Of a stretch of 52,979 nt of DNA, positions 7,047 through 16,275 are shown in pieces. Source of the DNA: Lachnospira multipara LB2003 (GTDB lineage: Bacteria; Bacillota; Clostridia; Lachnospirales; Lachnospiraceae); the NCBI RefSeq assembly GCF_000702205.1, contig NZ_JNKW01000013.1:1-52979 (forward strand), written 5' to 3'. The notes beneath the pieces are model-generated. The model was not told the origin of the DNA, did not search any database, and saw only the letters and a program-made list of their open reading frames with translations. The position numbers and the translations under genes are program-made. The number at the start of each line of letters is the position of its first letter. Position 1 is the stretch's first letter.

Positions 7047-7865
7047 ATGTGTAATAAGACTCTAGAAAAAAGGAAGGAGACTTATACAACTCTTTCTGGA
7101 GAAATAAGTATTGAAGCCGATGAAAGGCTAGATGATTTGTGTAAAGATGGATTGATGTTAATACAAAAACCAGATATATTTTGCTTTGGAATGGATGCTG
7201 TGTTATTGTCAACATTTGCTAAGGCAGGAAAGTCTAATAAGGTGTTAGACCTATGTACAGGAAATGGGGTAATACCAATATTAATGCAATCTAAGAATAA
7301 AGACACAAGTTATGTAGGCTTAGAAATACAGGAAGTGTCTGCAAATTTGGCTGCAAGAAATGTTTCTATAAATAATCTTGATGATAAAATACAAATTATT
7401 AAAGGTGATTTAAAGGAGGCAGCCCAGATTCTAGGCGATGCCTCCTTTAATGTTGTAACGGTAAATCCACCATATAAAAAAGCAAATTCTGGAATAGTTA
7501 ATCCAGATTCAAGTAAGGCAATAGCAAGACACGAGGTATTGTGTGATATAGATGATGTATGTCAAGCAGCAAGTAGATGTTTAAAGTCTAAGGGACATTT
7601 ATTTATGGTGCATAGACCAGATAGATTAATAGATATTATTATGGCAATGAAAAAAGCTCATATTGAACCCAAAAGAATACGCATGGTACATCCATATGTA
7701 GATAAGGAAGCTAATATGGTACTTATAGAGGGAATAAAGGGCGCGAATTCTTATATGATTGTGGAAAAACCATTAATAGTTTATGAGAAAAATGATGGGA
7801 AAAATGGAATTTACACGACAGAATTATTGGAAATGTATGGAATGACAGGAAAGGTGGATGAATAA
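7047..7865 (+). CDS. tRNA1(Val) (adenine37-N6)-methyltransferase-like protein (YabB/TrmN6)
   Basis: SAM-dependent methyltransferase of 272 aa. Seen: the SAM-binding motif VLDLCTGNGVIPIL (about residues 67-80), an acidic GLEIQ, and NPPYKK, the N6-adenine methyltransferase signature. The predicted target is A37 of tRNA1(Val). GGAGG is 8 nt before ATG 7047. The stop codon overlaps the rsmI start by one base (TAATG), so the two are translationally coupled. A perfect 12-bp inverted repeat lies inside the gene (7410-7450). Confidence 0.87.
   Translation: MCNKTLEKRKETYTTLSGEISIEADERLDDLCKDGLMLIQKPDIFCFGMDAVLLSTFAKAGKSNKVLDLCTGNGVIPILMQSKNKDTSYVGLEIQEVSANLAARNVSINNLDDKIQIIKGDLKEAAQILGDASFNVVTVNPPYKKANSGIVNPDSSKAIARHEVLCDIDDVCQAASRCLKSKGHLFMVHRPDRLIDIIMAMKKAHIEPKRIRMVHPYVDKEANMVLIEGIKGANSYMIVEKPLIVYEKNDGKNGIYTTELLEMYGMTGKVDE
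7410..7450 (+). repeat. 12-bp perfect inverted repeat inside the methyltransferase gene
   Basis: TTAAAGGAGGCA (7410-7421) and TGCCTCCTTTAA (7439-7450) are perfect complements with a 17-nt loop. The left arm contains a ribosome-site-like AAAGGAGG. Confidence 0.85.
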
Positions 7866-8740
7866 TGCAGGATTTTGAGAAGAAAAATGCCACAGGTGAA
7901 AAAGGCGAATTATTTTTATGTGCTACACCAATAGGAAATCTTGAAGATATAACATATAGAGTTTTAAGAATACTAAATGAAGTAGACTTAATAGCAGCTG
8001 AGGACACAAGAAATTCCATAAAGCTTCTAAATCATTTTGAGATAAAGACACCAATGACAGCATATCATGAATTTAATAAATATGATAAGGCCAAGGTTTT
8101 AGTAGATAAGATGTTAAGTGGTCAAAGTATAGCTTGTATTACAGATGCAGGAACCCCAGGAATTTCAGATCCTGGAGAGGAATTATGTAAGCAGGCAAGA
8201 CAGGCAGGAATAAGAGTAAGTTCAGTGCCAGGTCCAGCAGCGTGTATTACAGCACTTACAATGTCAGGACAGGCAACAAGAAGATTTGCTTTTGAAGCTT
8301 TTTTACCAGCAGATAAAAAAGAAAGAAAAGAAGTGTTTAATGAATTAGTAAATGAAACAAGAACAATGATAATTTACGAGGCACCACATCATTTAAAAAA
8401 GACATTGGCAGAATTAAGAAATGCGTTAGGTGATAACAGAGCCCTAACAATTTGCAAAGAATTAACCAAAAAACATGAAACATCTATGGAATTTACCTTA
8501 GAAACAGCGTGCGAGTATTATGAGGTAAATGATCCAAGAGGAGAATACGTACTGGTAATAGCGGGAAAATCTAGAGAGGATATTAAGAAAGAAAGAGAAG
8601 CAAGCTGGGAAGAACTAACTGTTAAAGAACATGTAGATATGTATATTAAACAGGGAATGGATAAAAAAGAGGCTATGAAGGCAGCAGCTAAAGATAGAGG
8701 AGTTTCAAAAAGAGATATCTATAATGAGCTAGAAAGATAA
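7865..8740 (+). CDS. rsmI: 16S rRNA (cytidine1402-2'-O)-methyltransferase RsmI
   Basis: Tetrapyrrole-methylase fold enzyme of 291 aa that 2'-O-methylates C1402 of 16S rRNA in the decoding centre. Seen: LFLCATPIGNLEDITYRVL near the N-terminus, AEDTRNS, ITDAGTPGISDPGE (about residues 95-108) and VPGPAACITAL, all RsmI hallmarks. The start overlaps the previous stop in TAATG. It is the last gene of the cluster. No convincing terminator follows; instead a partial copy of the gene's last codons appears at 8791. Confidence 0.93.
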   Translation: MQDFEKKNATGEKGELFLCATPIGNLEDITYRVLRILNEVDLIAAEDTRNSIKLLNHFEIKTPMTAYHEFNKYDKAKVLVDKMLSGQSIACITDAGTPGISDPGEELCKQARQAGIRVSSVPGPAACITALTMSGQATRRFAFEAFLPADKKERKEVFNELVNETRTMIIYEAPHHLKKTLAELRNALGDNRALTICKELTKKHETSMEFTLETACEYYEVNDPRGEYVLVIAGKSREDIKKEREASWEELTVKEHVDMYIKQGMDKKEAMKAAAKDRGVSKRDIYNELER

Positions 8741-8820
8741 ATAAAAATAAAACTAATCATGAATATGCTTTGTGCAATATAACCAAAGTACTAGAAAGAT
8801 AGGCATAAATTTTTGTGCAA
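8729..8820 (+). repeat. degenerate duplication of the rsmI 3' end
   Basis: CTAGAAAGATA occurs at 8729-8739 (the last codons and stop of rsmI) and at 8791-8801. Each is followed by a TTTGTGCAA copy (8769-8777 and 8812-8820), so a unit of roughly 50 bp was duplicated and has since diverged. Confidence 0.65.
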
Positions 8821-8825
8821 ACACA

Positions 8826-8854
8826 TTGACCGAAAGTTCACAATATTATACATT
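8826..8854 (+). promoter_or_regulatory. candidate promoter of the pectate lyase gene
   Basis: The -35 is TTGACC (8826-8831). Seventeen bases on is TACATT (8849-8854), in a run of overlapping AT-rich -10-like words. The -35 is good, the -10 uncertain. Confidence 0.45.
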
Positions 8855-8906
8855 ATAAACTGTAGTTATTAATCTTTTAAGGATAAGATAAAATTGGGAG
8901 GTATTT

Positions 8907-10919
8907 ATGCTTAAAAAAAGATTTTTGAGAATAGCTGCAGTTTTTTTGACTTTAATAATAACTGCAGTTACAGCATTAGCTGTTCTACCCGCAAGGAAAG
9001 TAAAGGCAGCAGCGGTAACACCAAAGGCTGGTAATATTTACTATATCAAGAATAAGAACAGCGGAATGTATTTAACAGTTCAAGGAGATTCAAGTTCTAG
9101 CGGAGCTAACGTAATTCAGTCTAAGGGAACAGGAAGTTTGGGACAAAGATGGATTTTGGAAGCTAATGCTAATGGTACTTACAGATTACATCCTGCAACA
9201 GATATGACAGGTGGAATATCTTTAGATGTGGCTAATGGAAGTGCAAATAATAATACTAATATCCAGATATGGGGAAATAATGGATATTCTGCACAGAACT
9301 TCTCTCTTAAATCATCATCAGATGGATATGCCATAACAACTGCAGTATCTAATGGCGCAAGCTGTTTAGATGTGGCAGGAGCAAGCACAGCAACTGGAGC
9401 TAATGTTATTGAATATACTTATAAGGGCAGTGCTAATCAAATTTGGTATTTCGAAGAGGCTCAGTGGCCATCATCTGGTTCTGGATCTAGCTCATCAGGC
9501 TCAGGTTCATCAGGCTCAGGCTCATCAAGTTCAGGTTCAACAAGTGTAGCTATTGATTCTGTTTATTCACAGCAGAGATTACAGTTTGTTAATACAAACG
9601 ATAATTCTTTCTTAACTGCACCAACATCTACAGGAAATACTAAGACAAGTACAGCATCATCAACATATAATCAGTGGGTTTTAGAAAATAATGGTAGTAA
9701 CAAGTATATGATTGTTAATGCAGCGACAGGTTATGTACTTGCACCTGCAGGAAATACAGCCAATAGTGGCAGCAGTGTTGTTGCAACAGGAAAGACAGGA
9801 AGCACAGCACAGTATTGGACAATTAGTGCAGTATCAACAGATGCTAATAACAATGGATATGCATATAAGATTTCTAACTGTGCTAATACTAATCTTTGTT
9901 TACAAAAATCAGGCCAGGGATTTATCTTAGGTTCATATAAAGGAAATTCAACACATAAGTTTTATATTAATTCTTATGGTGTTGAAGGATTTGCTGGAAA
10001 ATGTAAAAGTGTAGATGGCAAAGAAACAGCTTCTGTACTCGGTGGAGCATTAGGAAAAACAGTATATGTTTCAAATGTATCTGATTTATCAAGCTATTGC
10101 TCAGGTTCAACACCTTATACAATCGTAATTAATGGAAATATTTCTGCAACAAACCTAACAAAGGTTAATGTAGGAAGCAATAAGACAATTATAGGATCAT
10201 TTAATGCTAATACATTGAATAATATTCATTTTAGATGCATTTCTAATTCAGGTAATGTAATTTTTAAGAACCTAACATTAAAGCATGATGCAGATAAGAA
10301 TGCTAATGATGATATTCAGATGTATATAAGTAATGGTACAAAATTCTGGGTTGATCACTGTACATTCCCAGGACATACAATTAATAAAAGTGATGTAGAT
10401 AAGCATATGTATGTTGGTTTAAAGGCAGACTATGTAACAGTTTCAGCCAATGTATTTATGAATCATAAGTACAGCTTAATTCTTGGATATCCAGCAGAAG
10501 ATGGAATGAGTACATATAAGGGATATCCACAAATGACAATATGTAATAACTACTTCTATAATTGTGAAACAAGAGCACCAGGACTTATGCGTTATGGATA
10601 CTATCACGTATATAATAACTTTGTATATAGCTTTAACTTAGGATTTACTCCATATACAGGAAGTACAATTTATTCAGAGAAAAATTACTTTGATAAGGGA
10701 GCATATGCAGGTTGGGTAATAGATGATTATGGTGTAGGTAACTTTACAGATAATGGATCAGTATTATCAAGCAGCTTATCTGGAATAAAGACAGCACAGA
10801 CATCATGGAGACCAATTACAAGTTATTCATATGCTACAAGAAATGCAGCAGATGCTAAGGCATGGGCACAGGCTAATGCAGGTGTTCAAAAATCAACACT
10901 ACATTACGCAATAGATTAA
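8907..10919 (+). CDS. secreted pectate lyase with two lectin domains
   Basis: A 670-aa exported polysaccharide lyase. A signal peptide covers about residues 1-35 (KKR, hydrophobic stretch, then KVKAAA). A ricin-type beta-trefoil domain (about 38-180, GxCLDV and QIW motifs) is joined by a Ser/Gly linker (about 183-210) to a second lectin-like domain (about 213-350). The C-terminal half is a PL1-family pectate lyase: FKNLTLKHDA, FWVDHCTF, NHKYSLILG and RAPGLMRYG-like segments match the parallel beta-helix and its calcium/substrate site. It would cleave polygalacturonate by beta-elimination outside the cell, with the lectin domains holding carbohydrate. GGGAGG is 5 nt before ATG 8907. It is monocistronic. 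Substrate fine specificity is inferred. Confidence 0.9.
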   Translation: MLKKRFLRIAAVFLTLIITAVTALAVLPARKVKAAAVTPKAGNIYYIKNKNSGMYLTVQGDSSSSGANVIQSKGTGSLGQRWILEANANGTYRLHPATDMTGGISLDVANGSANNNTNIQIWGNNGYSAQNFSLKSSSDGYAITTAVSNGASCLDVAGASTATGANVIEYTYKGSANQIWYFEEAQWPSSGSGSSSSGSGSSGSGSSSSGSTSVAIDSVYSQQRLQFVNTNDNSFLTAPTSTGNTKTSTASSTYNQWVLENNGSNKYMIVNAATGYVLAPAGNTANSGSSVVATGKTGSTAQYWTISAVSTDANNNGYAYKISNCANTNLCLQKSGQGFILGSYKGNSTHKFYINSYGVEGFAGKCKSVDGKETASVLGGALGKTVYVSNVSDLSSYCSGSTPYTIVINGNISATNLTKVNVGSNKTIIGSFNANTLNNIHFRCISNSGNVIFKNLTLKHDADKNANDDIQMYISNGTKFWVDHCTFPGHTINKSDVDKHMYVGLKADYVTVSANVFMNHKYSLILGYPAEDGMSTYKGYPQMTICNNYFYNCETRAPGLMRYGYYHVYNNFVYSFNLGFTPYTGSTIYSEKNYFDKGAYAGWVIDDYGVGNFTDNGSVLSSSLSGIKTAQTSWRPITSYSYATRNAADAKAWAQANAGVQKSTLHYAID

Positions 10920-10952
10920 TAACAAGGCAAAAACTAAAAACTAAAGAATAAT

Positions 10953-11000
10953 AAAAAAGAGGAATCAATATGATGTTAAATACATATTGACTCCTTTTTT
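10953..11000 (+). terminator. terminator of the pectate lyase gene
   Basis: The stem AGGAATCAATATG (10960-10972) pairs CATATTGACTCCT (10983-10995) with one A-C mismatch. It is flanked by six A before and seven T after, so it could work on both strands for the converging tetR gene. Confidence 0.85.
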
Positions 11001-11073
11001 TAATAGAAGTCTTTTTTAATGAAAGTCTTTTTTAGCTGAAATCGATAGTTAATCTTAGCTATATTAAGCAAGC

Positions 11074-11685
11074 CTATTCAATAATATGTTCTTTAATGAT
11101 GTTTCTTACAGTTGCGTATATATAAGGTTTAGCAGTGTTAATATCTACTGGTTCTTCATAAAGAATAGCACTATAACAAGTTGAACTTATAAGTTCTACA
11201 ATAAGGAAGAGCATAATCTCAGGTTCTTTAAGATTAACCTCATCATCATTAATAATTTGATGGTAAACATCAAGGAAGTTAATGTCGTTATCAGCGACAT
11301 TAGTAGTTAAAGCCTCTTTAAAAATACCCCAACTAAGATTTTTAGAAATAAAGTTTAAAAGCGCCTGATTAGAATCAAGAGCATTAATAATATTATCTAT
11401 AATAAAGATAATCTTTTCCGTAAAATTAAGTGATCTAGTTTTAAGTTCTTCATCTAAAGCTTTAGATGCAGCCATAAATAAAAGACTTGATTCATGGGAG
11501 ATAAGACGATTTCTAATATCAAATTTATCCCTAAAATAAAGGTAGAAAGTTCCCTTAGCCATTCCGGCCTTAGAAGAAATCTCAGCAATAGATGTTTTTG
11601 AAACACCTTTAGTTGTAAATAATTCAAAAGCAGAGTTTAGCAAAGATCTTTGTTTGTTTAGTTTGTTATTTTCTACTTTTCCCAA
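11074..11685 (-). CDS. TetR family transcriptional regulator
   Basis: A 203-aa TetR/AcrR-type repressor. The N-terminal helix-turn-helix reads AELFTTKG-like, then TSIAEISSKAGMAKGTFYLYF (about residues 29-50), the family signature; the rest is a helical ligand domain with no recognisable specificity. The start is TTG at 11685, supported by GAGGTG 5 nt upstream and by lack of a better ATG. It is divergent from the MmpL exporter gene, and paired palindromes in the intergenic region suggest it represses that operon and possibly itself. The inducer is unknown. Confidence 0.87.
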   Translation of the reverse strand: MGKVENNKLNKQRSLLNSAFELFTTKGVSKTSIAEISSKAGMAKGTFYLYFRDKFDIRNRLISHESSLLFMAASKALDEELKTRSLNFTEKIIFIIDNIINALDSNQALLNFISKNLSWGIFKEALTTNVADNDINFLDVYHQIINDDEVNLKEPEIMLFLIVELISSTCYSAILYEEPVDINTAKPYIYATVRNIIKEHIIE

Positions 11686-11718
11686 AAAATCACCTCATTT
11701 CAGTATAAAGAAACACTA

Positions 11719-11751
11719 TTTTACTAATAAATGTATAAAGCTTTAGTAAAA
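11719..11751. promoter_or_regulatory. inverted repeat upstream of tetR
   Basis: TTTTACTAA (11719-11727) and TTAGTAAAA (11743-11751) form a 9-bp inverted repeat 34 bp from the tetR start. It could be a second regulator site or a hairpin in the tetR leader. It does not match the twin operators near the exporter promoter. Confidence 0.35.
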
Positions 11752-11807
11752 GTCATATTTCTTAGTAGGTATCTTACCATATAAAAAATAAAAAATCTAT
11801 AAAAATT

Positions 11808-11822
11808 ATGACCATCGGTCAT
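11808..11822. promoter_or_regulatory. predicted TetR operator 1
   Basis: ATGACC-ATC-GGTCAT, perfect 6-bp arms around 3 bp, ending 6 bp before the -35 box of the exporter promoter. It is nearly the same sequence as operator 2. Confidence 0.7.
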
Positions 11823-11828
11823 TTTTTG

Positions 11829-11856
11829 TTGACAGAAAAAATACTAGTGTTATAAT
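11829..11856 (+). promoter_or_regulatory. promoter of the mmpL-lipoprotein operon
   Basis: Perfect -35 TTGACA (11829-11834), 16-bp spacer and perfect -10 TATAAT (11851-11856): an intrinsically strong promoter boxed in by two operator palindromes. Confidence 0.85.
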
Positions 11857-11872
11857 GACTATGAAATAAAAA

Positions 11873-11888
11873 ATGACTAACGGTCAAT
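11873..11888. promoter_or_regulatory. predicted TetR operator 2
   Basis: ATGACTAACGGTCAAT shares TGAC and CGGTCA with operator 1 and lies just downstream of the predicted transcription start, where a bound repressor would block initiation. Confidence 0.68.
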
Positions 11889-11937
11889 TTTACAAAAAGA
11901 AAAATTTAAAACGTCATTAATTGAATGGAGGTTAATT

Positions 11938-14061
11938 ATGGAGAAGTTTGGAAGAGCTGTGGTTAAGCTAAGAATTCCAATCCTTATTATTAGCATATTG
12001 CTATTAATTCCATCAGTTCTTGGATATCTTGGAACAAGAGTTAACTATGATATCTTGTATTATTTGCCAGATAATATCGAAACAATGCAAGGCCAAGACA
12101 TCCTATTGAAGGATTTTGGAAAGGGAGCATATGCATTAATCGTAGTTGAAGACATGAATCAAGACAATGTCTCAAAGCTTGTTAATAAAGTGGAAAATGT
12201 AGACCACGTTGCTAAAGTTATTTCTTATACAGGTTTAGTTGGAGAAGATGTTCCAGCAGAACTTTTACCAGATAGTATAAGATCTAAGTTTGAAAATGAT
12301 GAGACAAACTCAACTTTATTTGCTGTATTCTTTGATGATACAACATCAAGCGATGATACTATGAATGCAATACAGCAGATAAGAAAGGTTACAGACAAAC
12401 AGTGTTATGTAGCTGGTATGTCTGCAGTAGTTACAGATACTAAGAACCTTTCAGAGAAGGAAACACCAATATATGTTTTAATTGCAGTAGTTTTAGTTTG
12501 TATCGTACTTGCAATATTTATGGATTCCTTCCTAGTACCAGTACTCTTTATGGTAAGTATTGGTATGGCAATAGTTTACAATTTAGGATCTAATTATTTC
12601 TTAGGAGAAACTTCGTATATTACGAAGGCCTTGGCAGCAGTATTGCAGTTAGGTGTAACACTAGATTACTCAATTTTCTTGTGGCATAGCTATAAGGAAC
12701 ATAAAGCTGAGTATCCTAATGATAAGGAAAAGGCAATGTCAGTTGCTATTGGTAACACATTAACATCAGTAGTTGGTTCATCAATTACAACAGTAGCAGG
12801 TTTTATTGCACTTTGCTTTATGAGCTTTACACTTGGTCTTGACTTAGGTGTTGTAATGGCAAAGGGTGTTATCTTTGGTGTTATTGGATGTGTAACAATT
12901 CTACCATCCCTTGTATTAACATTTGATAGAGCACTAGAAAAGACAATGCATAGAGAAATCATGCCGAACTTTTCTAAGTTTTCACATTGGATAGTAAATC
13001 ATTCTTGGATATTCTTACTTGCATTTATTATTCTTTTAGTACCTGCAATTTATGGATATAACAACACTAAAGTTTACTATGATTTATCAAGTACATTACC
13101 TGAAGAACTTGATTGCTCACAGGCTAATACAAAATTAGCAGAAAGCTTTAAAGATTTGAATTCAATCTACATGGTTCTTGTTGATAGTGATTTATCAGAA
13201 GAAGATGGACAAAGTATGTTAGATGAAATTAAGAATGTAGATGGAATTTCCTTTGCTCTTGGACTACCAACAGTAACTGAAACTGGTATTCCAGAAGAAT
13301 TCTTACCAGAGTCAGTTGTATCTGAGTTAAAGGGCGGAGATTATCAGCTTATGTTAATTTCTTCAGAATATACAATCGCATCTGATGAAATCAACAATCA
13401 GATTAATGAAGTAAAAGATATAACAAAGAAATACGATAGTTCTTCAATGGTAATTGGTGAAGCACCATGTACTAAGGACTTAATTACAATCACAGATAAG
13501 GATTTCAAAACAGTAAGTTTTGTTTCCATCGCAGCAATTTTTGTAATTATTCTCTTCGTACTTAAGTCAATTTCATTACCAATCTTACTTGTTGCAGCAA
13601 TTGAATTTGCTATTTTTGTAAATATGGGTATTCCATACTTTACAGGAACACAGATTCCATTTATTGCATCAGTAGTAATTGGAACAATACAGCTAGGTGC
13701 CACTGTCGATTACGCTATACTTATGACAACAAGATATAAGAGAGAAAGAGCTTCAGGCCTTTCTAAGAAAGAATCAGTAGAAATTGCACTTGAAACTTCA
13801 ATTCCTTCAATCGTAGTTTCAGCACTTGGATTCTTTGCAGCAACTTTTGGTGTTGGTATGTATGCCAACGTAGACATGATCGCATCCCTTTGTATCTTAA
13901 TGGCAAGAGGTGCAATCATCAGTATGATAGTTGTAATCTTAGTAGTACCATCATTATTTATGGTATTTGATAAGCTAATAATCCATACAAGTATAGGATT
14001 TAAACCAAAGAACAGTAGATTTAAAGGTTTAAGTGAGGAAGATAAGTTTGCACATCAGTAA
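11938..14061 (+). CDS. MmpL/RND-superfamily exporter
   Basis: A 707-aa membrane transporter with the duplicated RND architecture: TM1, a large external loop, TM2-6, then a repeat of the pattern. Each half has the proton-relay pair in its TM4-equivalent, Asp243-Tyr244 (TLDYSIFL) and Asp591-Tyr592 (TVDYAILM). Known MmpL-type proteins export lipids, polyketides or drugs in exchange for protons; the substrate here is unknown. The start is ATG 11938 with GGAGG 7 nt before. It is 11 nt upstream of the heptad-repeat lipoprotein gene, in one operon under the TetR-type twin operators. The pairing suggests that lipoprotein is a working partner. Confidence 0.85.
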   Translation: MEKFGRAVVKLRIPILIISILLLIPSVLGYLGTRVNYDILYYLPDNIETMQGQDILLKDFGKGAYALIVVEDMNQDNVSKLVNKVENVDHVAKVISYTGLVGEDVPAELLPDSIRSKFENDETNSTLFAVFFDDTTSSDDTMNAIQQIRKVTDKQCYVAGMSAVVTDTKNLSEKETPIYVLIAVVLVCIVLAIFMDSFLVPVLFMVSIGMAIVYNLGSNYFLGETSYITKALAAVLQLGVTLDYSIFLWHSYKEHKAEYPNDKEKAMSVAIGNTLTSVVGSSITTVAGFIALCFMSFTLGLDLGVVMAKGVIFGVIGCVTILPSLVLTFDRALEKTMHREIMPNFSKFSHWIVNHSWIFLLAFIILLVPAIYGYNNTKVYYDLSSTLPEELDCSQANTKLAESFKDLNSIYMVLVDSDLSEEDGQSMLDEIKNVDGISFALGLPTVTETGIPEEFLPESVVSELKGGDYQLMLISSEYTIASDEINNQINEVKDITKKYDSSSMVIGEAPCTKDLITITDKDFKTVSFVSIAAIFVIILFVLKSISLPILLVAAIEFAIFVNMGIPYFTGTQIPFIASVVIGTIQLGATVDYAILMTTRYKRERASGLSKKESVEIALETSIPSIVVSALGFFAATFGVGMYANVDMIASLCILMARGAIISMIVVILVVPSLFMVFDKLIIHTSIGFKPKNSRFKGLSEEDKFAHQ

Positions 14062-14072
14062 AAGGAGAGCGA

Positions 14073-16094
14073 TTGAAAATGATTAGAAGAAATTTAATGA
14101 GAGCTGGAGCAGTTGTATTAACTGCATCTATGCTTGGAATAAGTGTGGTAGGCTGTGGAAGCAGTAAAGAAACAGCTAGCGTAACAGCAGTAAATGATGA
14201 GGCAGCACCTCAGGCAGAAAGTGCTATAACATCAGCAATAAATAATGAACTTGCAATTTCAACAACATCAACATTAAAAAACAATACAAGACAGCAGACA
14301 GTATATGTTTTTGACGATGCAACAGGAAAGCAAGATCATACAACAGTTAGTACTAAGGTAACAGATGCTAAGGGTGAGACAAGTTCAACATCTGAAGAAT
14401 CATCTAAAGAAGCACCAGTTACAATTAAAGTAAGCTATACACTTAATGGTAAGGAAATCTCACCAGAAGAATTAGTTGGTAAGAGTGGTAAAGTAAAGAT
14501 TAGATTTGATTACACTAATAACGAGAAAAAAGAAATTATGGTAAATGGTCAGCCACAGACAGCTTATGTACCATTTACAGTAGCAACAGGACTTATGCTT
14601 GATAATGAAAAATTTACTAACGTAGAAGTAACTAATGGTAAGGTATCAAAGGTAGGTTCAGATATAGTGGCACTTGGTGTAACACTTCCAGGATTAAAGG
14701 ATTCATTAAATCTTAAGTTCAATGATGAAGTATTAGATTTAAATATTCCAGAATATTTTGAAGTAAGTGCAGATGTTAAGGATTTTGCTCTAGAAATGAG
14801 TTTATCAGTAGTAACATCAAATCTCTTATCAGATATGGATTTAGATAATCTTTCATTAACAAGCTTAGAAAGTAAGTTAACAGAACTTCAGACAGCAGCA
14901 GATCAGTTAGCAGATGGAACAGTTAAGTTACAGGAAGGCACACAGCAGTTAGAAGATAATGTACCAGCATTAGTTTCAGGTGTATCAGCACTTAATGATG
15001 GCGCAGCAACACTTAGTGCAGGTGTAGGTTCATATGCAGCAGGTGTTTCAAGCTTAAGTGCTGGGGCAGCAGAAGTAGATTCTAACATGCAGACATTATC
15101 ATCAAGCTTAAGTACACTTTATAACACATTAAATGATAATGAATTTGATACAAAGGTAGCTTCATTAAATGAAGGAATCAACGGAGCAAGCGGCTTATTT
15201 GCATCACTTTCTAATGGAATGAGCTCATATAAGAATCAGTATGAAACAGCATATGCAGATGCATATCAGAAGATTTTTAAAGCTAATTATATGCAGGAAT
15301 TGCAGGCTAGAAGTATGACTCCAGATATGGATGCTCAGGCTGGATCTCTTGTAAAGAGAGGAGTAGAAAACACTTTAGCAGGAAAGGGAATTACAGCTGA
15401 TGCTAACATTCAGTCAGTACTTATAGATGAAAAGAAAAACACAGCAGTATATGCAACAGCAGGTTTATGTGAAGTATATGCAGGATATTCTAAGTTAGGA
15501 GCAACAGTAGATTCGGAACAGGCTCAGGCAATTATTTCAGATATTGTTCAGCTTAACCAGTATGCAGCAGCTTATAAGGCAATGTATGCTTCATATAGTA
15601 AGTTAAAGGCAGCAGGTCTTGATACAGGAGTAGCAAGTTTAGCAGGAGCAATTGGTTCATTTGATACATATAGAGAAGGAACATTATGCTCAAGTTTATA
15701 TGCACTTAATGCAGGAGCAGCAAAGCTTCAGTCAGAAGGAACAGCTAAGTTAGCACAAGGTGCTTCAACATTAAATGCTAATAATGATGCATTAACATCA
15801 GGAGCAGCACAGTTAGCAAATGGTACAGAAACACTTAATAATGCAGCATCAACACTTAGCTCAGGAGTAGCACAACTTAACACAGGAGCTATAACATTAA
15901 AGGATGGAATGGCAGAATTTAATAAGGAAGGTATTTCAAAAATAACAAGTTTAGCAGGTGCAGATGTACAGACAGCAATTGATACAATTGATGAAGTAGC
16001 AAAACTTGGTAGCAATTATAAGACATTTACAGGAAGCACAGGAAATTACGATTCATCAGTAACATTTGTATATAAGACAGCTGCAATACAGTAA
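14073..16094 (+). CDS. heptad-repeat lipoprotein, putative exporter partner
   Basis: A 673-aa exported protein. The N-terminus has a lipoprotein signal (ISVVGC, lipid-modified Cys28 predicted). Two long stretches (about residues 265-350 and 570-640) repeat a seven-residue LxxGxxx pattern such as LADGTVKLQEGTQQL, as in the extracellular parts of YhgE/Pip-type proteins, implying coiled coils reaching into the wall. Between them is a region of unknown fold. The start is TTG 14073 (AGGAG 5 nt upstream) or ATG 14079 (11 nt). It is the second gene of the exporter operon. Function is inferred from context only: an adaptor or substrate-handling partner of the MmpL transporter. Confidence 0.72.
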   Translation: MKMIRRNLMRAGAVVLTASMLGISVVGCGSSKETASVTAVNDEAAPQAESAITSAINNELAISTTSTLKNNTRQQTVYVFDDATGKQDHTTVSTKVTDAKGETSSTSEESSKEAPVTIKVSYTLNGKEISPEELVGKSGKVKIRFDYTNNEKKEIMVNGQPQTAYVPFTVATGLMLDNEKFTNVEVTNGKVSKVGSDIVALGVTLPGLKDSLNLKFNDEVLDLNIPEYFEVSADVKDFALEMSLSVVTSNLLSDMDLDNLSLTSLESKLTELQTAADQLADGTVKLQEGTQQLEDNVPALVSGVSALNDGAATLSAGVGSYAAGVSSLSAGAAEVDSNMQTLSSSLSTLYNTLNDNEFDTKVASLNEGINGASGLFASLSNGMSSYKNQYETAYADAYQKIFKANYMQELQARSMTPDMDAQAGSLVKRGVENTLAGKGITADANIQSVLIDEKKNTAVYATAGLCEVYAGYSKLGATVDSEQAQAIISDIVQLNQYAAAYKAMYASYSKLKAAGLDTGVASLAGAIGSFDTYREGTLCSSLYALNAGAAKLQSEGTAKLAQGASTLNANNDALTSGAAQLANGTETLNNAASTLSSGVAQLNTGAITLKDGMAEFNKEGISKITSLAGADVQTAIDTIDEVAKLGSNYKTFTGSTGNYDSSVTFVYKTAAIQ

Positions 16095-16130
16095 AAATAG
16101 TAGATATAACAATTTCAAAACAGATAGACC

Positions 16131-16173
16131 AAAAGGCATGAACCAAGGGAAAAACCAAGGTTCATGCCTTTTT
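16131..16173 (+). terminator. terminator of the exporter operon
   Basis: A 14-bp stem AAAAGGCATGAACC/GGTTCATGCCTTTT with an AT- and A-rich loop, ending in a T run. Confidence 0.93.
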
Positions 16174-16275
16174 GTTTATTTTGATATAATTAAATTGTGT
16201 AAAATCAAATTTTGTGCTACAATATTTACACATAACAAATTAGGTTGAGTTTATTTTTTTTTAATATGATTTATA

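Noticed and set aside
11001-11035. Two AGTCTTTTTTA words after the pectate lyase terminator as a second terminator
   Set aside because: They are a short direct repeat of about 15 bp with no stem; T-rich sequence alone does not make a terminator.
16066-16248. 60-codon plus-strand frame after the lipoprotein gene
   Set aside because: It spans the end of the gene and its terminator hairpin and has no ribosome site.
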